From: Hyphomicrobiales bacterium
Lineage (GTDB): Bacteria > Pseudomonadota > Alphaproteobacteria > Rhizobiales > Rhizobiaceae
DNA length: 64,000 nt
NCBI GenBank assembly: GCA_021775415.1
Contig: JAJFHV010000010.1
Span: 310,001 to 374,000 of the forward strand
Direction of reading: 5' to 3'
Positions 17,330-26,939 of the stretch are shown piece after piece (within the stretch, counting starts at the first letter, position 1; every line of letters starts with the position of its first letter). Made by a program: the position numbers and the translations under genes. The notes below the pieces were generated by a model that had not been told where the DNA came from, did no database searches, and worked only from the letters and a program-made list of their open reading frames with translations.

Positions 17330-19960
17330 CTACGCGGCTTGCGCTTTTTCTTTACGTTGCCGACCAAGCTGCAACATGCAGATCATACCCAAAAGCAAAA
17401 GTGCAGGAATATAGAACAACTCTTTGGGTTGTCGGTCGCGTTTCAGAAGGACTTTGTCGATCACCAAAGGATTGTCAAAGTCGCCCATCGTAAACAAACG
17501 ATCCAGCTGTTTGTGCTTGGAATCCCAGGTTAGCGCGTCAATGACGACCTTGCCGTCCTCTTCCAGCACCTGAAGCCCGCCATTAGTCAAGCGCGTTTCA
17601 CCGTCGGCCTTTTCACCAAGGTTCAGAAGAATGCTGGTATTGTTCTGCTCATCCGGATCATCGAAATCGGGGCCGATTATGCGGATGCGCATGGTGGCCC
17701 CGTCCGGCATGCCCTCGGCCAGCGCAATCGCCTCAACGCCCGGTCTGTGTTCGAAGGGAGGCGACACGTAGTCCAGCCAGAATCCTGGTCGGAACAAGGT
17801 AAAGGCGACCAGTAACAGGGCGACGCTTTCCCATACCCGACTTCGGAACAGAAACCAGCCCTGAGTGGCGGCGGCAAATAACATCATCGCCATGGTGGCG
17901 ACGATAAACACCACGATGCCTTTGAACACCGTGACATTCATCAACAACAGTTCAGTGTTGAACAAGAACAGGAACGGCAGCAAAGCTGTGCGGATGTCAT
18001 AAGCAAAACCCTGAACACCGGTTTTGATCGGATCGCCCCTGGAGATCGCTGCCGCCGCATATGCAGCAAGACCAACCGGGGGCGTGTCATCGGCCAGAAT
18101 GCCAAAGTAGAACACGAACAGATGCACCGCGACCAGCGGTACGATCAACCCGGATTTTGCGGCGAGTGCCACGATGACCGGTGCCATAAGCCCGGCCACA
18201 ACCAGATAGTTGGCAGTGGTCGGCAGACCCATGCCGAGTATCAGGCTCATGATGGCCACCAGTACCAGCATCACCATAAGGTTGCCACCGGACAGGAATT
18301 CTACCACTTCGCCGACAAACCCATGCGCGCCGGTCAAAGAGATCGAGCCGACGATGACCCCGGCCGCCGCCGTGGCGATACCGATGGAAATCATGTTGCG
18401 TGCACCAGCGATTGTGCCCTGAATGGCCTCGCCGACGCCAACTTTGAGTCTTTCAAACACAGCCGATTCACCACGGAATATCGCTTTGAGCGGGTGCTGC
18501 GTAAGAGTGATGAAGATCATCGCAAGGCAGGCATAATAAGCCGATAGATGTGCCGAGAGGCGTTCGGGCGACGGCAAAATGCACCACAAAAGGATGATGA
18601 TCGGCAGCAGGTAATAAAGCCCCGTCCAGGCGGTATCCGCCGCCGGGGGCAGTTCGGTTATCGGTGCTTCAGGGTCGTCCTTTTCCAGATCGGGACGGCG
18701 TGATGCGATGTATAGCAACACCAGATAGAGCATCAAACAAATCGCCAAAACCGTATAGACCGTCAGCCCCGGAAAAGCCGCCTTCACCTGACCAAGAGTG
18801 AAATAAACAGCGAGGAACAACACGCCTACTGTGATGAACCCGGTCAGAAAACCGATCATCTTGCGCTGGAAGGTGTGAATCGATGGCGGCTTGGGCAGAC
18901 CTTTGAGGTCCAGCTTGCAGGCCTCGATATGCACGATATAGACCAGCGCGATGTAGGAAATGATTGCCGGCAGCAACGCGTGTTTCAGCAAGGTGGTGTA
19001 CTCAACACCCGTAAATTCGGCGATCAGGAACGCCGCCGCCCCCATGACCGGGGGCATCAGCTGGCCGTTGGTGGACGACGCCACCTCGACCGCGCCAGCC
19101 TTTTCAGCCGAAAAGCCAGTGCGTTTCATCAGTGGAATGGTGAATGTGCCGGTTGTAACAGTGTTGGCAATCGAAGAGCCGGAATAAAGCCCGCTAAGGG
19201 CCGAGGCGATGACAGCGGCCTTGGCCGGTCCGCCCTTGAAATGGCCGAGCAGGGCAAATGCAATCTTGATAAAATAGCCCCCCGCACCGGCCTTTTCCAG
19301 GATCGCGCCAAACAACACGAACAGGAAAATGGTTTGCGTCGACACCGCCAGGGGTTTGCCGAACACGCCTTCTTCCTGCATCCAGAAATGCCACATGCCT
19401 TTGACATACGAGGCGCCGCCCCAGTTGCCACCACCGATGAACACATAGCCGGCAAGCACACCGGCGACGACAACCAACGGCAGGCCAAGTGAGCGGTAAA
19501 CGGCGAGGGTAAGAACGATCATACCGAGCGCGGCGACGGTCATGTCATACCTGATATTGGGATGAATGAAATCGCCTGCGCGTTCCGCGATATTGGTGTT
19601 CATCAGGATCATGTAGAGCATGGCCAACACGCCGATACTCAACAACACCCAGTCATACCAGGGTATGTTGGTACGCGAGCTGGTTTTAAAGAGTGGAAAA
19701 GCGAGCGTGGCAAGAACAAGAGCGAATGCTAAATGGATTTTGCGTGAAATCGACAGGTTGCCAATGAACTGGAAAAAATCAATACCAAGTGCGGTGGACA
19801 GCATGGAGGGAACAGGAGACGCGATGTAAAGCTGATAGAGTGCCCATGAAAAACATATCACGGGTATAAGCTTTGCCTGCCATCCCGCCGGATTACGCGC
19901 ACCTGTATCCACATCCGCGACCAGTTTGTCCGCGTCTGTCATCGTTTGATTATCTGTCAT
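17330..19960 (-). CDS. TRAP transporter fused permease, TAXI-associated, with DUF3394 tail
   Basis: This fused small-plus-large membrane subunit of about 876 aa belongs to a TAXI-type TRAP transporter. Many hydrophobic segments are evident, together with DctM motifs such as GSSIANTVTTGTFTIPLMKRTGF, LILGMGLPTTANYLV and FGILADDTPPVGLAAYAAAAIS. The last 150 or so residues form a soluble DUF3394-like domain and a final membrane helix. The start at 19958-19960 follows GGGAGGGACAC; a longer frame lacks such a site. The partner binding protein is encoded upstream. Substrate unknown; TAXI systems take up organic acids or amino acids with an ion gradient. Confidence 0.92.
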   Translation of the reverse strand: MTDNQTMTDADKLVADVDTGARNPAGWQAKLIPVICFSWALYQLYIASPVPSMLSTALGIDFFQFIGNLSISRKIHLAFALVLATLAFPLFKTSSRTNIPWYDWVLLSIGVLAMLYMILMNTNIAERAGDFIHPNIRYDMTVAALGMIVLTLAVYRSLGLPLVVVAGVLAGYVFIGGGNWGGASYVKGMWHFWMQEEGVFGKPLAVSTQTIFLFVLFGAILEKAGAGGYFIKIAFALLGHFKGGPAKAAVIASALSGLYSGSSIANTVTTGTFTIPLMKRTGFSAEKAGAVEVASSTNGQLMPPVMGAAAFLIAEFTGVEYTTLLKHALLPAIISYIALVYIVHIEACKLDLKGLPKPPSIHTFQRKMIGFLTGFITVGVLFLAVYFTLGQVKAAFPGLTVYTVLAICLMLYLVLLYIASRRPDLEKDDPEAPITELPPAADTAWTGLYYLLPIIILLWCILPSPERLSAHLSAYYACLAMIFITLTQHPLKAIFRGESAVFERLKVGVGEAIQGTIAGARNMISIGIATAAAGVIVGSISLTGAHGFVGEVVEFLSGGNLMVMLVLVAIMSLILGMGLPTTANYLVVAGLMAPVIVALAAKSGLIVPLVAVHLFVFYFGILADDTPPVGLAAYAAAAISRGDPIKTGVQGFAYDIRTALLPFLFLFNTELLLMNVTVFKGIVVFIVATMAMMLFAAATQGWFLFRSRVWESVALLLVAFTLFRPGFWLDYVSPPFEHRPGVEAIALAEGMPDGATMRIRIIGPDFDDPDEQNNTSILLNLGEKADGETRLTNGGLQVLEEDGKVVIDALTWDSKHKQLDRLFTMGDFDNPLVIDKVLLKRDRQPKELFYIPALLLLGMICMLQLGRQRKEKAQAA

Positions 19961-20088
19961 GTGTCCCTCCCCAGGGGTCCGGTCATATATCACTCAGCAC
20001 TCGCCCGGCGTATAAAAATTATTTGTGGCGCTTTATTACAGCAGCGCAATCGTAGCAGGAGGATTTCCCCCTGCTACGCGGGCTGGGA

Positions 20089-21054
20089 TTACATCCAGCC
20101 TTGTTCCTTGTAGTATTTGGCCGCACCGTCATGCAGTGGTGCAGACAGGCCATCCTTGATCATTTCTTCCGGTTTCAGGTTGGCAAATGCAGGGTGTAGT
20201 TTTGTGAACTGCTCGAAGTTCTCGAACACTGCTTTCACAACAACATAAACCACATCTTCCGGTACATCGGCACTGGTGACAAAGGTAGCACCCACACCGA
20301 ATGTAGTGATGTCTTTGTCGTTGTTATACATGCCTGCCGGAATGGTCGCCGAGCGATAATATGAATTATCCGCGATCAGCTTGTCGATTTCCGGACCCGT
20401 TACATCCACAAGATGCGCAGCACACGATGCCAGGCTTTCCTGTGTCAGTGCGGATGGATGTCCAACCAGCCAGAAATACGCATCGATTTTACCGTCACAC
20501 ACGGCCGCACCGGTTTCCGCGGATTTCATTTCTGCCGCCAGTGCCAAATCAGAACGCTCCCAGCCAAGGGCACCTTCAAGTACTTCCCATGTACCGCGTG
20601 TACCGGACCCGGGGTTGCCGATATTCATCCGCTTGCCTTTAACGTCTGTGATGTTGGCAATGCCCGCATCATCGCGTGCGATAACCGTCACAGGCTCGGC
20701 ATGAACCGAGAATACCGCCCGCAGGTTTTCGAACTTGCCGGCTTCTTCGAATTTGGATGTGCCATTATAGGCATGGTACTGCCAGTCAGATTGTGCAACG
20801 CCAAACTCCAACTCACCAGCCTTGATGGTGTTGATGTTGTAGATTGATCCGCCGGTGGATTCAGCAGAACAGCGAATGCCGTGATCTTTGCGGTCCTTGT
20901 TGACCAAGCGACAAATTGCACCGCCCGTGGGATAATATACACCGGTCACGCCACCGGTTCCGATGGAGACAAATTGTTGTTGGGCCATGGCCGAGCCCTG
21001 GACGGCAAGTGCCAATCCAAGTGCGGCGAATGTGCCTAGTAAGTGATTTTTCAT
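20089..21054 (-). CDS. TAXI-family TRAP transporter solute-binding protein
   Basis: The 321-aa periplasmic protein has a signal peptide of about 24 residues ending in SAMA before [11 protein letters not shown]. The motifs [46 protein letters not shown] and [17 protein letters not shown] are diagnostic of the TAXI (TRAP-associated extracytoplasmic immunogenic) family. It is the first gene of a three-gene operon with the fused permease and UspA. The substrate is not readable. Confidence 0.93.
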   Translation of the reverse strand: MKNHLLGTFAALGLALAVQGSAMAQQQFVSIGTGGVTGVYYPTGGAICRLVNKDRKDHGIRCSAESTGGSIYNINTIKAGELEFGVAQSDWQYHAYNGTSKFEEAGKFENLRAVFSVHAEPVTVIARDDAGIANITDVKGKRMNIGNPGSGTRGTWEVLEGALGWERSDLALAAEMKSAETGAAVCDGKIDAYFWLVGHPSALTQESLASCAAHLVDVTGPEIDKLIADNSYYRSATIPAGMYNNDKDITTFGVGATFVTSADVPEDVVYVVVKAVFENFEQFTKLHPAFANLKPEEMIKDGLSAPLHDGAAKYYKEQGWM

Positions 21055-21437
21055 TTGTACTTCTCCCAGTTGTTTTTTTCATTAGCTGGGACAAAAATTG
21101 AATTCTCGGGCATCCAATTGGCCCACCAATCGGTACCGGATTGCTTGTTCAATTCTATCCCCAGACAGTCAGCTTGTCGCATGAGGGACGTAACGTCAAG
21201 TATTGAGAAACCATGTGGGAAATCAGACAAACCCGTTGAGTGGAAAACGAGAGTTAAAATTCGTTGCCAACAGCAACTATCGTTAATTCGACAATTTTGG
21301 CTGCAATATCTGACGATTTACCAAAAGTTTTACAATATCTCGTGTGGGATGGTTTTGGCGTTGCTAAAACATGCAACTTTAGTCTTAAGCTTGGCACCCC
21401 ATTGCCAGGTAAAGAACATGAACCGGGAGGAAAGTTT
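21055..21437. other. Divergent intergenic region, no gene seen
   Basis: This 383-bp gap separates two outward-facing transporter genes and must hold both promoters. The short ORFs here have no recognisable content. Near the right end, CTTGGCACCCCATTGCCAGG forms a weak inverted repeat (CTTGGCA/TGCCAGG, one mismatch) about 30 bp before the binding-protein start, a possible operator. No RutR- or FNR-type box was found. Confidence 0.5.
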
Positions 21438-23054
21438 ATGCGAAACAAATTCATCAACGAACAACAAATCAAGTTTGCAAGTGGAGGGATCAACCGACGC
21501 CAATTCATGATGTCCATCGTAGCAGCAGGCGTTGCCGTACCAACGGCCCTTTCGATGGCTGATCGGGTACTTGCCGCCACGCCCAAAAAAGGTGGTACAA
21601 TTCGCCAGGGCTTTTCTGCCGGCTCCACTAACAACACACTTGACCCAATGAACAACGAAGGTTCGATGGGCATGCTCAACGTCAATTATGCCTGGGGCAA
21701 CAACCTGACTGAGGTTCAACCTGACGGTTCCCTGGCAGGCGAGCTTGCTGAAGTGATGGCTTCAGATGACGCTAAGACTTGGGTTTTCAAACTTCGCAAG
21801 GATGTCGAATTTCATAACGGCAAGACTTTCAACGCCGACGATGTAATTGGATCAATCAATCGTCACCGTGGCGAAGAGTCCGGATCTGCCATTAAATCAC
21901 TGATGGCAGCGATCAAGGAAATTCGCAAGGATGATGATCATACCGTCGTAATGGAACTGGAGTCCGCCAACTCCGACTTTCCTTGGGTACTGAGTGACTA
22001 CCACGCAGTCATCATGCCTGTGGGAAGTGACGGAAAGGTGGAAGTTGGAGACGGCATCGGCACCGGCGGTTACATTCTCGACAGCTTTGACCCAGGTGTT
22101 CGCTCCAGTTTAAAGCGCAATCCAAACTACTGGAAAGAAGGTCGTGCGCACTTCGATGAAGTTGAAAACCTGATCATTCTTGATGGAGCCGCACGTCAGG
22201 CTGCATTGCTTAGTGGTGAAATTGATACGGTTGACAATATTGACTTGAAGACAGCGACACTCCTCGAGCGTGCTCCAAATATCAACCTTTTGGAAATTAC
22301 GAGCACCCAGCATCGGGCCCTTGCCATGCGCCTGGATACCCCACCTTTTGACAATCTCGATCTACGCTTGGCGATGAAGTACGCGGTAAAGCGTCAGGAA
22401 ATCGTCGACAAAGTATTGCTGGGCCATGGTGTTGTTGGCAATGACCACGATATTTCCCCAACTCAGGAGTTCTACAATACAGAACTTGAGCAGAGGGAAT
22501 ACGACCCGGACAAAGCCAAATTCCATTTCGATAAAACCGGATTGGGAAATACCGAACTGGAACTCTTCGCCTCCAACGCGGCGCTTGAAGGGTCGACGGA
22601 AGTTGCGCAACTCATCCAGGCTTCGGCGGCACCTGCGGGCATCAATGTCAAAGTTACACGCACGCCTACCGACGGATTCTGGTCGAACATTTGGAATCAA
22701 ACCGGTAAGGGCATGGTGACAACCTATTGGGCTGGCCGTCCGACAAATGACTGGATGTTCTCAACCTGCTGCGTTGAAGGTTCTTCCTGGAACGAAACAG
22801 CGTGGAAAGGTACCGAAGCAGCTGGCAAATTCAACAAGCTTGTCGTTGCAGCGCGTAGTGAACTCGATCAGAACAAACGTCGTGAGATGTACTGGGAATG
22901 CCAGCGTCTTCAAAATGAAGATGGCGGGTCTCTTGTGTGGGGCTTCACCAACCTCGTTCACGCAATTAACAAGAAGATTGCGCATCCAGAACAAGTTGCG
23001 AGCAACTGGGCAATGGATGGCAGTAAGAGTGCTGAGCGCTGGTGGACCGCTTAA
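21438..23054 (+). CDS. ABC transporter substrate-binding protein, family 5, Tat-exported
   Basis: This is a 538-aa extracellular solute-binding protein of the peptide/nickel/opine family (SBP_bac_5). The start at 21438-21440 is set by the upstream GGGAGGAAAG. The N-terminus has a twin-arginine signal (NRRQFMMSIVAAG), cleaved probably near VLAA. Family blocks include NNLTEVQPDGSLAGELAE, WVFKLRKDVEFHNGKTFNADDV and GTGGYILDSFDPG. No permease or ATPase gene follows; a strong terminator comes right after. It is therefore an orphan binding protein that must use permeases encoded elsewhere. Confidence 0.9.
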   Translation: MRNKFINEQQIKFASGGINRRQFMMSIVAAGVAVPTALSMADRVLAATPKKGGTIRQGFSAGSTNNTLDPMNNEGSMGMLNVNYAWGNNLTEVQPDGSLAGELAEVMASDDAKTWVFKLRKDVEFHNGKTFNADDVIGSINRHRGEESGSAIKSLMAAIKEIRKDDDHTVVMELESANSDFPWVLSDYHAVIMPVGSDGKVEVGDGIGTGGYILDSFDPGVRSSLKRNPNYWKEGRAHFDEVENLIILDGAARQAALLSGEIDTVDNIDLKTATLLERAPNINLLEITSTQHRALAMRLDTPPFDNLDLRLAMKYAVKRQEIVDKVLLGHGVVGNDHDISPTQEFYNTELEQREYDPDKAKFHFDKTGLGNTELELFASNAALEGSTEVAQLIQASAAPAGINVKVTRTPTDGFWSNIWNQTGKGMVTTYWAGRPTNDWMFSTCCVEGSSWNETAWKGTEAAGKFNKLVVAARSELDQNKRREMYWECQRLQNEDGGSLVWGFTNLVHAINKKIAHPEQVASNWAMDGSKSAERWWTA

Positions 23055-23089
23055 TCCATCTGAGCTGAGCTCAACTTACAAAATCAGAT

Positions 23090-23123
23090 CGGCGGCAATT
23101 TCCATTGCCGCCGTATTTTATTT
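23090..23123 (+). terminator. Rho-independent terminator
   Basis: A perfect 10-bp GC-rich stem, CGGCGGCAAT (23090-23099) and ATTGCCGCCG (23104-23113), with a 4-nt loop, is followed by TATTTTATTT. It lies 36 bp after the binding-protein stop and overlaps the 3' end of the convergent EamA gene, so it may serve both directions. Confidence 0.9.
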
Positions 23124-24041
23124 GGCAACAATTTGAGTCTTTGTTTGACCGGTTGTTTGTGCAACCAGCACGCCCGCAGCGACCAACGCAGCACCCCAAG
23201 CCTGCGTCCAGTTCCATTCGCCACCTAAAAACAAAACCACCGCCACCATCACGTAAAACGGAACGGCGTTCATGTGGAACGATGCGAGTAATATCCCAAG
23301 TCCGCCTGTGCCCCATATCCAAAGAAACTGGCAAAATGCCAATCCGGGTATTGAGAATATTAGTAACAACAGCACATGATTTTGATCGATCTTGCCAATT
23401 TGTGTCTCGCCAAATCCCCCCAACGATAGGGCACCCCAAGCAAACATCATGAATACCAGCCCGCCCGCAAGCGTGATTGTTGTTTGCCCAATTGGCGACA
23501 GACTTTCAAAATTTTTCGTAGTTGCCCGGGTTGCCCAGGCAAACAGAACGACAGAACTCAGGCAAAGTAACGCACCCAGACCAAATGTGCCCTCCCCAAT
23601 CCTGAGGCCTGCCGCCAGATAGCCACCAGCAATTGCAAGAACGATACCAATGACAAGATGGAACCGCAGTTTCCGCTTGTCGAGAAGGACTTCAAGAACA
23701 GCGCCAACGATTGGCATCATCGCGGCAGCGATTGCCGGGGTTACCGGATCGGAAAGTTTTTGCCCAAACAACAAAAATGAGGCACCCAACCCAAATCCGA
23801 TACCGCCAACCACCAAGCCACGACACCAGGGAGCATTGATGACAGAAAACAATCCATCGGCCAGAATCCAAAAAACTGTTAATACGGATACAGCCATGAA
23901 AAGCCGAAGTGACAGCAGCGGTAAAGTACCCCAACTGTCCAGCAGAACTTCACCGGACGGGAAGCCACCTGCCCACATGATCATTGCAGCAAAACAGGCA
24001 AAATTTGCAGTTAAGGCACTAGGTTTGTGTAGTATTTTCAA
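23118..24041 (-). CDS. EamA/DMT-superfamily transporter
   Basis: The 307-aa protein has about ten hydrophobic segments and two EamA repeats, typical of drug/metabolite exporters of the RhaT/YdcZ type. Its start overlaps the stop of the M20 deacylase gene by 4 bp, so it belongs to the amidinotransferase-deacylase-exporter cassette. A small product of those enzymes is the obvious export candidate, but no substrate can be assigned. Confidence 0.85.
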   Translation of the reverse strand: MKILHKPSALTANFACFAAMIMWAGGFPSGEVLLDSWGTLPLLSLRLFMAVSVLTVFWILADGLFSVINAPWCRGLVVGGIGFGLGASFLLFGQKLSDPVTPAIAAAMMPIVGAVLEVLLDKRKLRFHLVIGIVLAIAGGYLAAGLRIGEGTFGLGALLCLSSVVLFAWATRATTKNFESLSPIGQTTITLAGGLVFMMFAWGALSLGGFGETQIGKIDQNHVLLLLIFSIPGLAFCQFLWIWGTGGLGILLASFHMNAVPFYVMVAVVLFLGGEWNWTQAWGAALVAAGVLVAQTTGQTKTQIVAK

Positions 24042-25318
24042 ATCGATTCGAGCTCACACCATTCAGCGATGAAGAGGGCAATTGTGCCCGTGACGCGTTT
24101 CACGGAGTTCAGGCTGACCCGCTCGTCATACCCATGAATGTTTTCTGAATACGGCCCGTAAACAAGACATGGACAATCATCATAAAGAACGAACACCCGG
24201 CCATCGAGATATCCCGGAGTGACAAAGCTCTCGAGGGTTTTTCCATAGGATTTCGCATGCGCGCGACCGAGAGTAAGTTCCGCGTCTGACCCTTCCTCCA
24301 ACACATAGCCTTCGGCAAAGAAGCCGTTCCACTCAATTTGTGGAAGATTATTTGCAAGGTATGAATTCTGTTTTGCAGCTTCCAAAATGCACGCTTCTAT
24401 TTTTGCCGCCTTTTCTGCGGGACTCCAACCAGGAAAAATGGATATCCTGCAATCAAAGGTGCACCACGCCGGAACCGAAGAGGCCCAATCCCCTCCTTCG
24501 ATTTTACCGACATTGAAATTGATCGGATGATCCAGTTCATCAAAATATCTGCGTCCGGTTTTTTCCTGGTTCCAGTTCTCTTCCAATTCGCGCAATGCGG
24601 CGATGAGAGGGAATGTAGCCTCTATCGAGTTTGCGCCTGAACCAGCATCACGCACGTGAACCGGTGCACCACGCACATGTACCTTGAACCAAAGAACGCC
24701 GACATTCGCACGGACAAGCTTGTCATCTTCCGGTTCCGGAATAATAGCCGCATCTGCTTTATACCCGCGAACCAGACAGGAGAGTGCGCCATTGCCAGTG
24801 CATTCTTCCTCGGTGACCGACTGGACGTGAACGCGCGCAGCGGGCTGAAACCCAAGCGAGCGGAGTGCATCAAGCGCGAAGATATTGGCTGCAAGACCAG
24901 CCTTCATATCCGCCGAGCCGCGTCCATACATCCAATCCCCTTCAACGTGGGGATCAAAGGGATCCCGGGACCACATATAGTGTGGCCCTTCTGGCACTAC
25001 ATCAATATGGCCGTTCAGAATAAGCGAACGGCCCTTTTCTTCGTGCGGCTGGTGCGTTCCAACGACGTTGATTGCATTGGTGTAGTCAACTTTCACCGGC
25101 GAAAATCCGGGGTGTTGCTCTATTTCACCGACATCAATTGCCCAACGATCCATCGCGTAGCCGCGTTCACTCAAACTCTCAAACACGAACTCCTGGGCCG
25201 TATGTTCCTGACCTCGCGTTGAGGGAAATCGAACCAGGTCCTGGGTCAATGAAATCTGTGTATCAAAGCCCGCATCAACCGCAGCCAAAATTTCATCAAA
25301 TAAACTACTGTCGAGCAT
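24038..25318 (-). CDS. M20 family ArgE/DapE-type deacylase
   Basis: This 426-aa metalloamidase has the expected M20 residues: His and Asp in NGHIDVVPEG, Asp in GRGSADMKAG, the catalytic Glu pair in TEEECTGNGA, Asp/Glu in IPEPEDDK and a late His in ENIHGYDER. ArgE/DapE members hydrolyse N-acyl or N-formyl bonds; one relative cleaves N-formyl aminopyrimidine in thiamin salvage. It follows the amidinotransferase gene by 31 bp and overlaps the EamA gene. The actual acyl substrate is unknown. Confidence 0.85.
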   Translation of the reverse strand: MLDSSLFDEILAAVDAGFDTQISLTQDLVRFPSTRGQEHTAQEFVFESLSERGYAMDRWAIDVGEIEQHPGFSPVKVDYTNAINVVGTHQPHEEKGRSLILNGHIDVVPEGPHYMWSRDPFDPHVEGDWMYGRGSADMKAGLAANIFALDALRSLGFQPAARVHVQSVTEEECTGNGALSCLVRGYKADAAIIPEPEDDKLVRANVGVLWFKVHVRGAPVHVRDAGSGANSIEATFPLIAALRELEENWNQEKTGRRYFDELDHPINFNVGKIEGGDWASSVPAWCTFDCRISIFPGWSPAEKAAKIEACILEAAKQNSYLANNLPQIEWNGFFAEGYVLEEGSDAELTLGRAHAKSYGKTLESFVTPGYLDGRVFVLYDDCPCLVYGPYSENIHGYDERVSLNSVKRVTGTIALFIAEWCELESI

Positions 25319-25349
25319 AAAAATTTCCGCGTTCTAACTTGAGTATCTT

Positions 25350-26333
25350 TCAGGTGGGATCACGCACCAATGGCAATGTTATGCATCGTATGGCACCGCC
25401 CCAGTAACCGATCGCATCGCACGGCGTTGGAACCGGTGTCACACCGAGTTTATCAAGCAGTTCCATGATGCGATCAAACTTCGGGTTGATCATGTGATGC
25501 TTGTCATCAAGGCTGACACCAACCGTTGCATGACCATTCATTTCATCTTCAGTGATCTCGATGACATCCCATTCTTTCAGGGGCTCTGGAAGGCCATCTT
25601 GCAGTGCTGGAAGATGCGCCATCAACAGGCCTTCCTTTAACATGCACATAATACCCAGCGCATGCAGGATCGCGCCTTTAATCGGCATCGGATAAACCTT
25701 GTATCCCCACTGCTCCATATATCGGGAGAGCCAATCGATCCCGGCCTGATCCGAGCACAACTCTCCCATTCCAACAAAAATGTTTTTGCCGTGAATCAAA
25801 ATATCGCCACCTTCCAAAAACGGACCGGGACCTTCGCCTGACGGGGACCAGGGTGCCGACGGTGGCATTGCCACAAAATGAGCCTCATCATCCGCTTCAA
25901 TCATGGGCATCACAATATCGCGCAACGGGAAAACCTCCTTGCGTCTATAGGCGCGGCGAATTGAAACCTCCATGTAGTGCTTGCCAATCACGAAAACCGG
26001 ATCGGCTGGGTAAAGCTGCGACCACCCTTCCTGCAGGACACCAAGATGTACCATTTCCTCATTTGAATATCGGCGGGGACGATGCACCTTCACACCATGT
26101 TTTTCATAGGTCGCTGCAACATTCTCGATTTGTTCAACGGTTGCAGCGTAGCGCTCCGGAAAATACTTTGCGATGTCGAGTGGCTGGTTTCCGTTCTCAA
26201 GCAGCGCACTGCGCAGTTCATCATTGTAATGAGAAAGGTCCTTACCGAACGGCGGCAAATGCAGATCATTTGCGGAGCCAACGACAACTTCCCGCAGCTT
26301 TCCAAACTCACTATACGAACCGATTTTGGCCAT
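25350..26333 (-). CDS. Amidinotransferase-superfamily protein (GATM-like)
   Basis: This 327-aa pentein-fold protein has the catalytic residues of amidinotransferases and arginine deiminases: Asp in FLEGGDILI, His in ILHALGIMCML and Cys in GAIRCITLPLVRD near the C-terminus. Length and the GGD/HALG/RCxTLPL pattern are closer to glycine or inosamine-phosphate amidinotransferases than to arginine deiminase. A dimethylargininase-like hydrolase is an alternative. It heads a three-gene cassette with an M20 deacylase and an EamA exporter. GGAGACAGTATGT precedes the ATG. Confidence 0.8.
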   Translation of the reverse strand: MAKIGSYSEFGKLREVVVGSANDLHLPPFGKDLSHYNDELRSALLENGNQPLDIAKYFPERYAATVEQIENVAATYEKHGVKVHRPRRYSNEEMVHLGVLQEGWSQLYPADPVFVIGKHYMEVSIRRAYRRKEVFPLRDIVMPMIEADDEAHFVAMPPSAPWSPSGEGPGPFLEGGDILIHGKNIFVGMGELCSDQAGIDWLSRYMEQWGYKVYPMPIKGAILHALGIMCMLKEGLLMAHLPALQDGLPEPLKEWDVIEITEDEMNGHATVGVSLDDKHHMINPKFDRIMELLDKLGVTPVPTPCDAIGYWGGAIRCITLPLVRDPT

Positions 26334-26521
26334 ACATACTGTCTCCGATTAGAAGTGCACCTACCCTCGTCAGCACTGTGCGATGAAACCAATTTATGTC
26401 AACGCGTATCCTGGGAAAATTCTGCGGAATTGCATTTTCAAGGCGCAACTATAGAGGTAACAAGAATAGATTCGTTATCAGGTTTTCGACATCAGGCCAG
26501 AAACACATTTGGAAATGCAAT

Positions 26522-26890
26522 ATGGCAGCATCAGAGCATCTTGAACTTTACCTCGAAGGGTGGCGACTGGGTGATGGTGAACTCAGTTTGAAAGCCGTTG
26601 TGCCTGACTTCTTCTACGATGATCCCAATACAGGCCGCATCACTCACGATGGATTTGTACAGTTTGTGGAAGACTTCAAATCGGCTGCAAAGGAGCTCAA
26701 CAATGGAAAACTCGGCGAACCGTTTTTGACCTACTCTGATACTGCGATCGATACCTCATCAAGCCCCCACAGTGCCTGGTGCTGGTGGCAGGCGACAGAT
26801 ACGGAGCTACAGGGTTCAGCATTGATCAAGTTCGATGACACCGGAATTCTATCGGAGCGGATTGCCTATTTCTCAAAGCTGCCTGAATAG
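26522..26890 (+). CDS. SnoaL/NTF2-like small protein
   Basis: This is a 122-aa protein from the ATG at 26522; the open frame extends upstream but that part looks non-coding and overlaps the divergent promoter region. EHLELYLEGWRLGDGELSLKAVVPDFFYDDPNTGRITHDGFVQFVEDF is typical of NTF2-fold SnoaL-like proteins, which bind or convert small ligands. It is a single gene between divergent and convergent neighbours. Function unknown. Confidence 0.65.
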   Translation: MAASEHLELYLEGWRLGDGELSLKAVVPDFFYDDPNTGRITHDGFVQFVEDFKSAAKELNNGKLGEPFLTYSDTAIDTSSSPHSAWCWWQATDTELQGSALIKFDDTGILSERIAYFSKLPE

Positions 26891-26939
26891 CGAAAGCATT
26901 CTGATGTGACTTACAGGATATTTCTTGTATTTCAGCGTG

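Noticed and set aside
21055-21437. N-terminal 58-residue extension of the family 5 binding protein
   Set aside because: The extension has no family similarity, while GGGAGGAAAG and a Tat signal mark the start at 21438.
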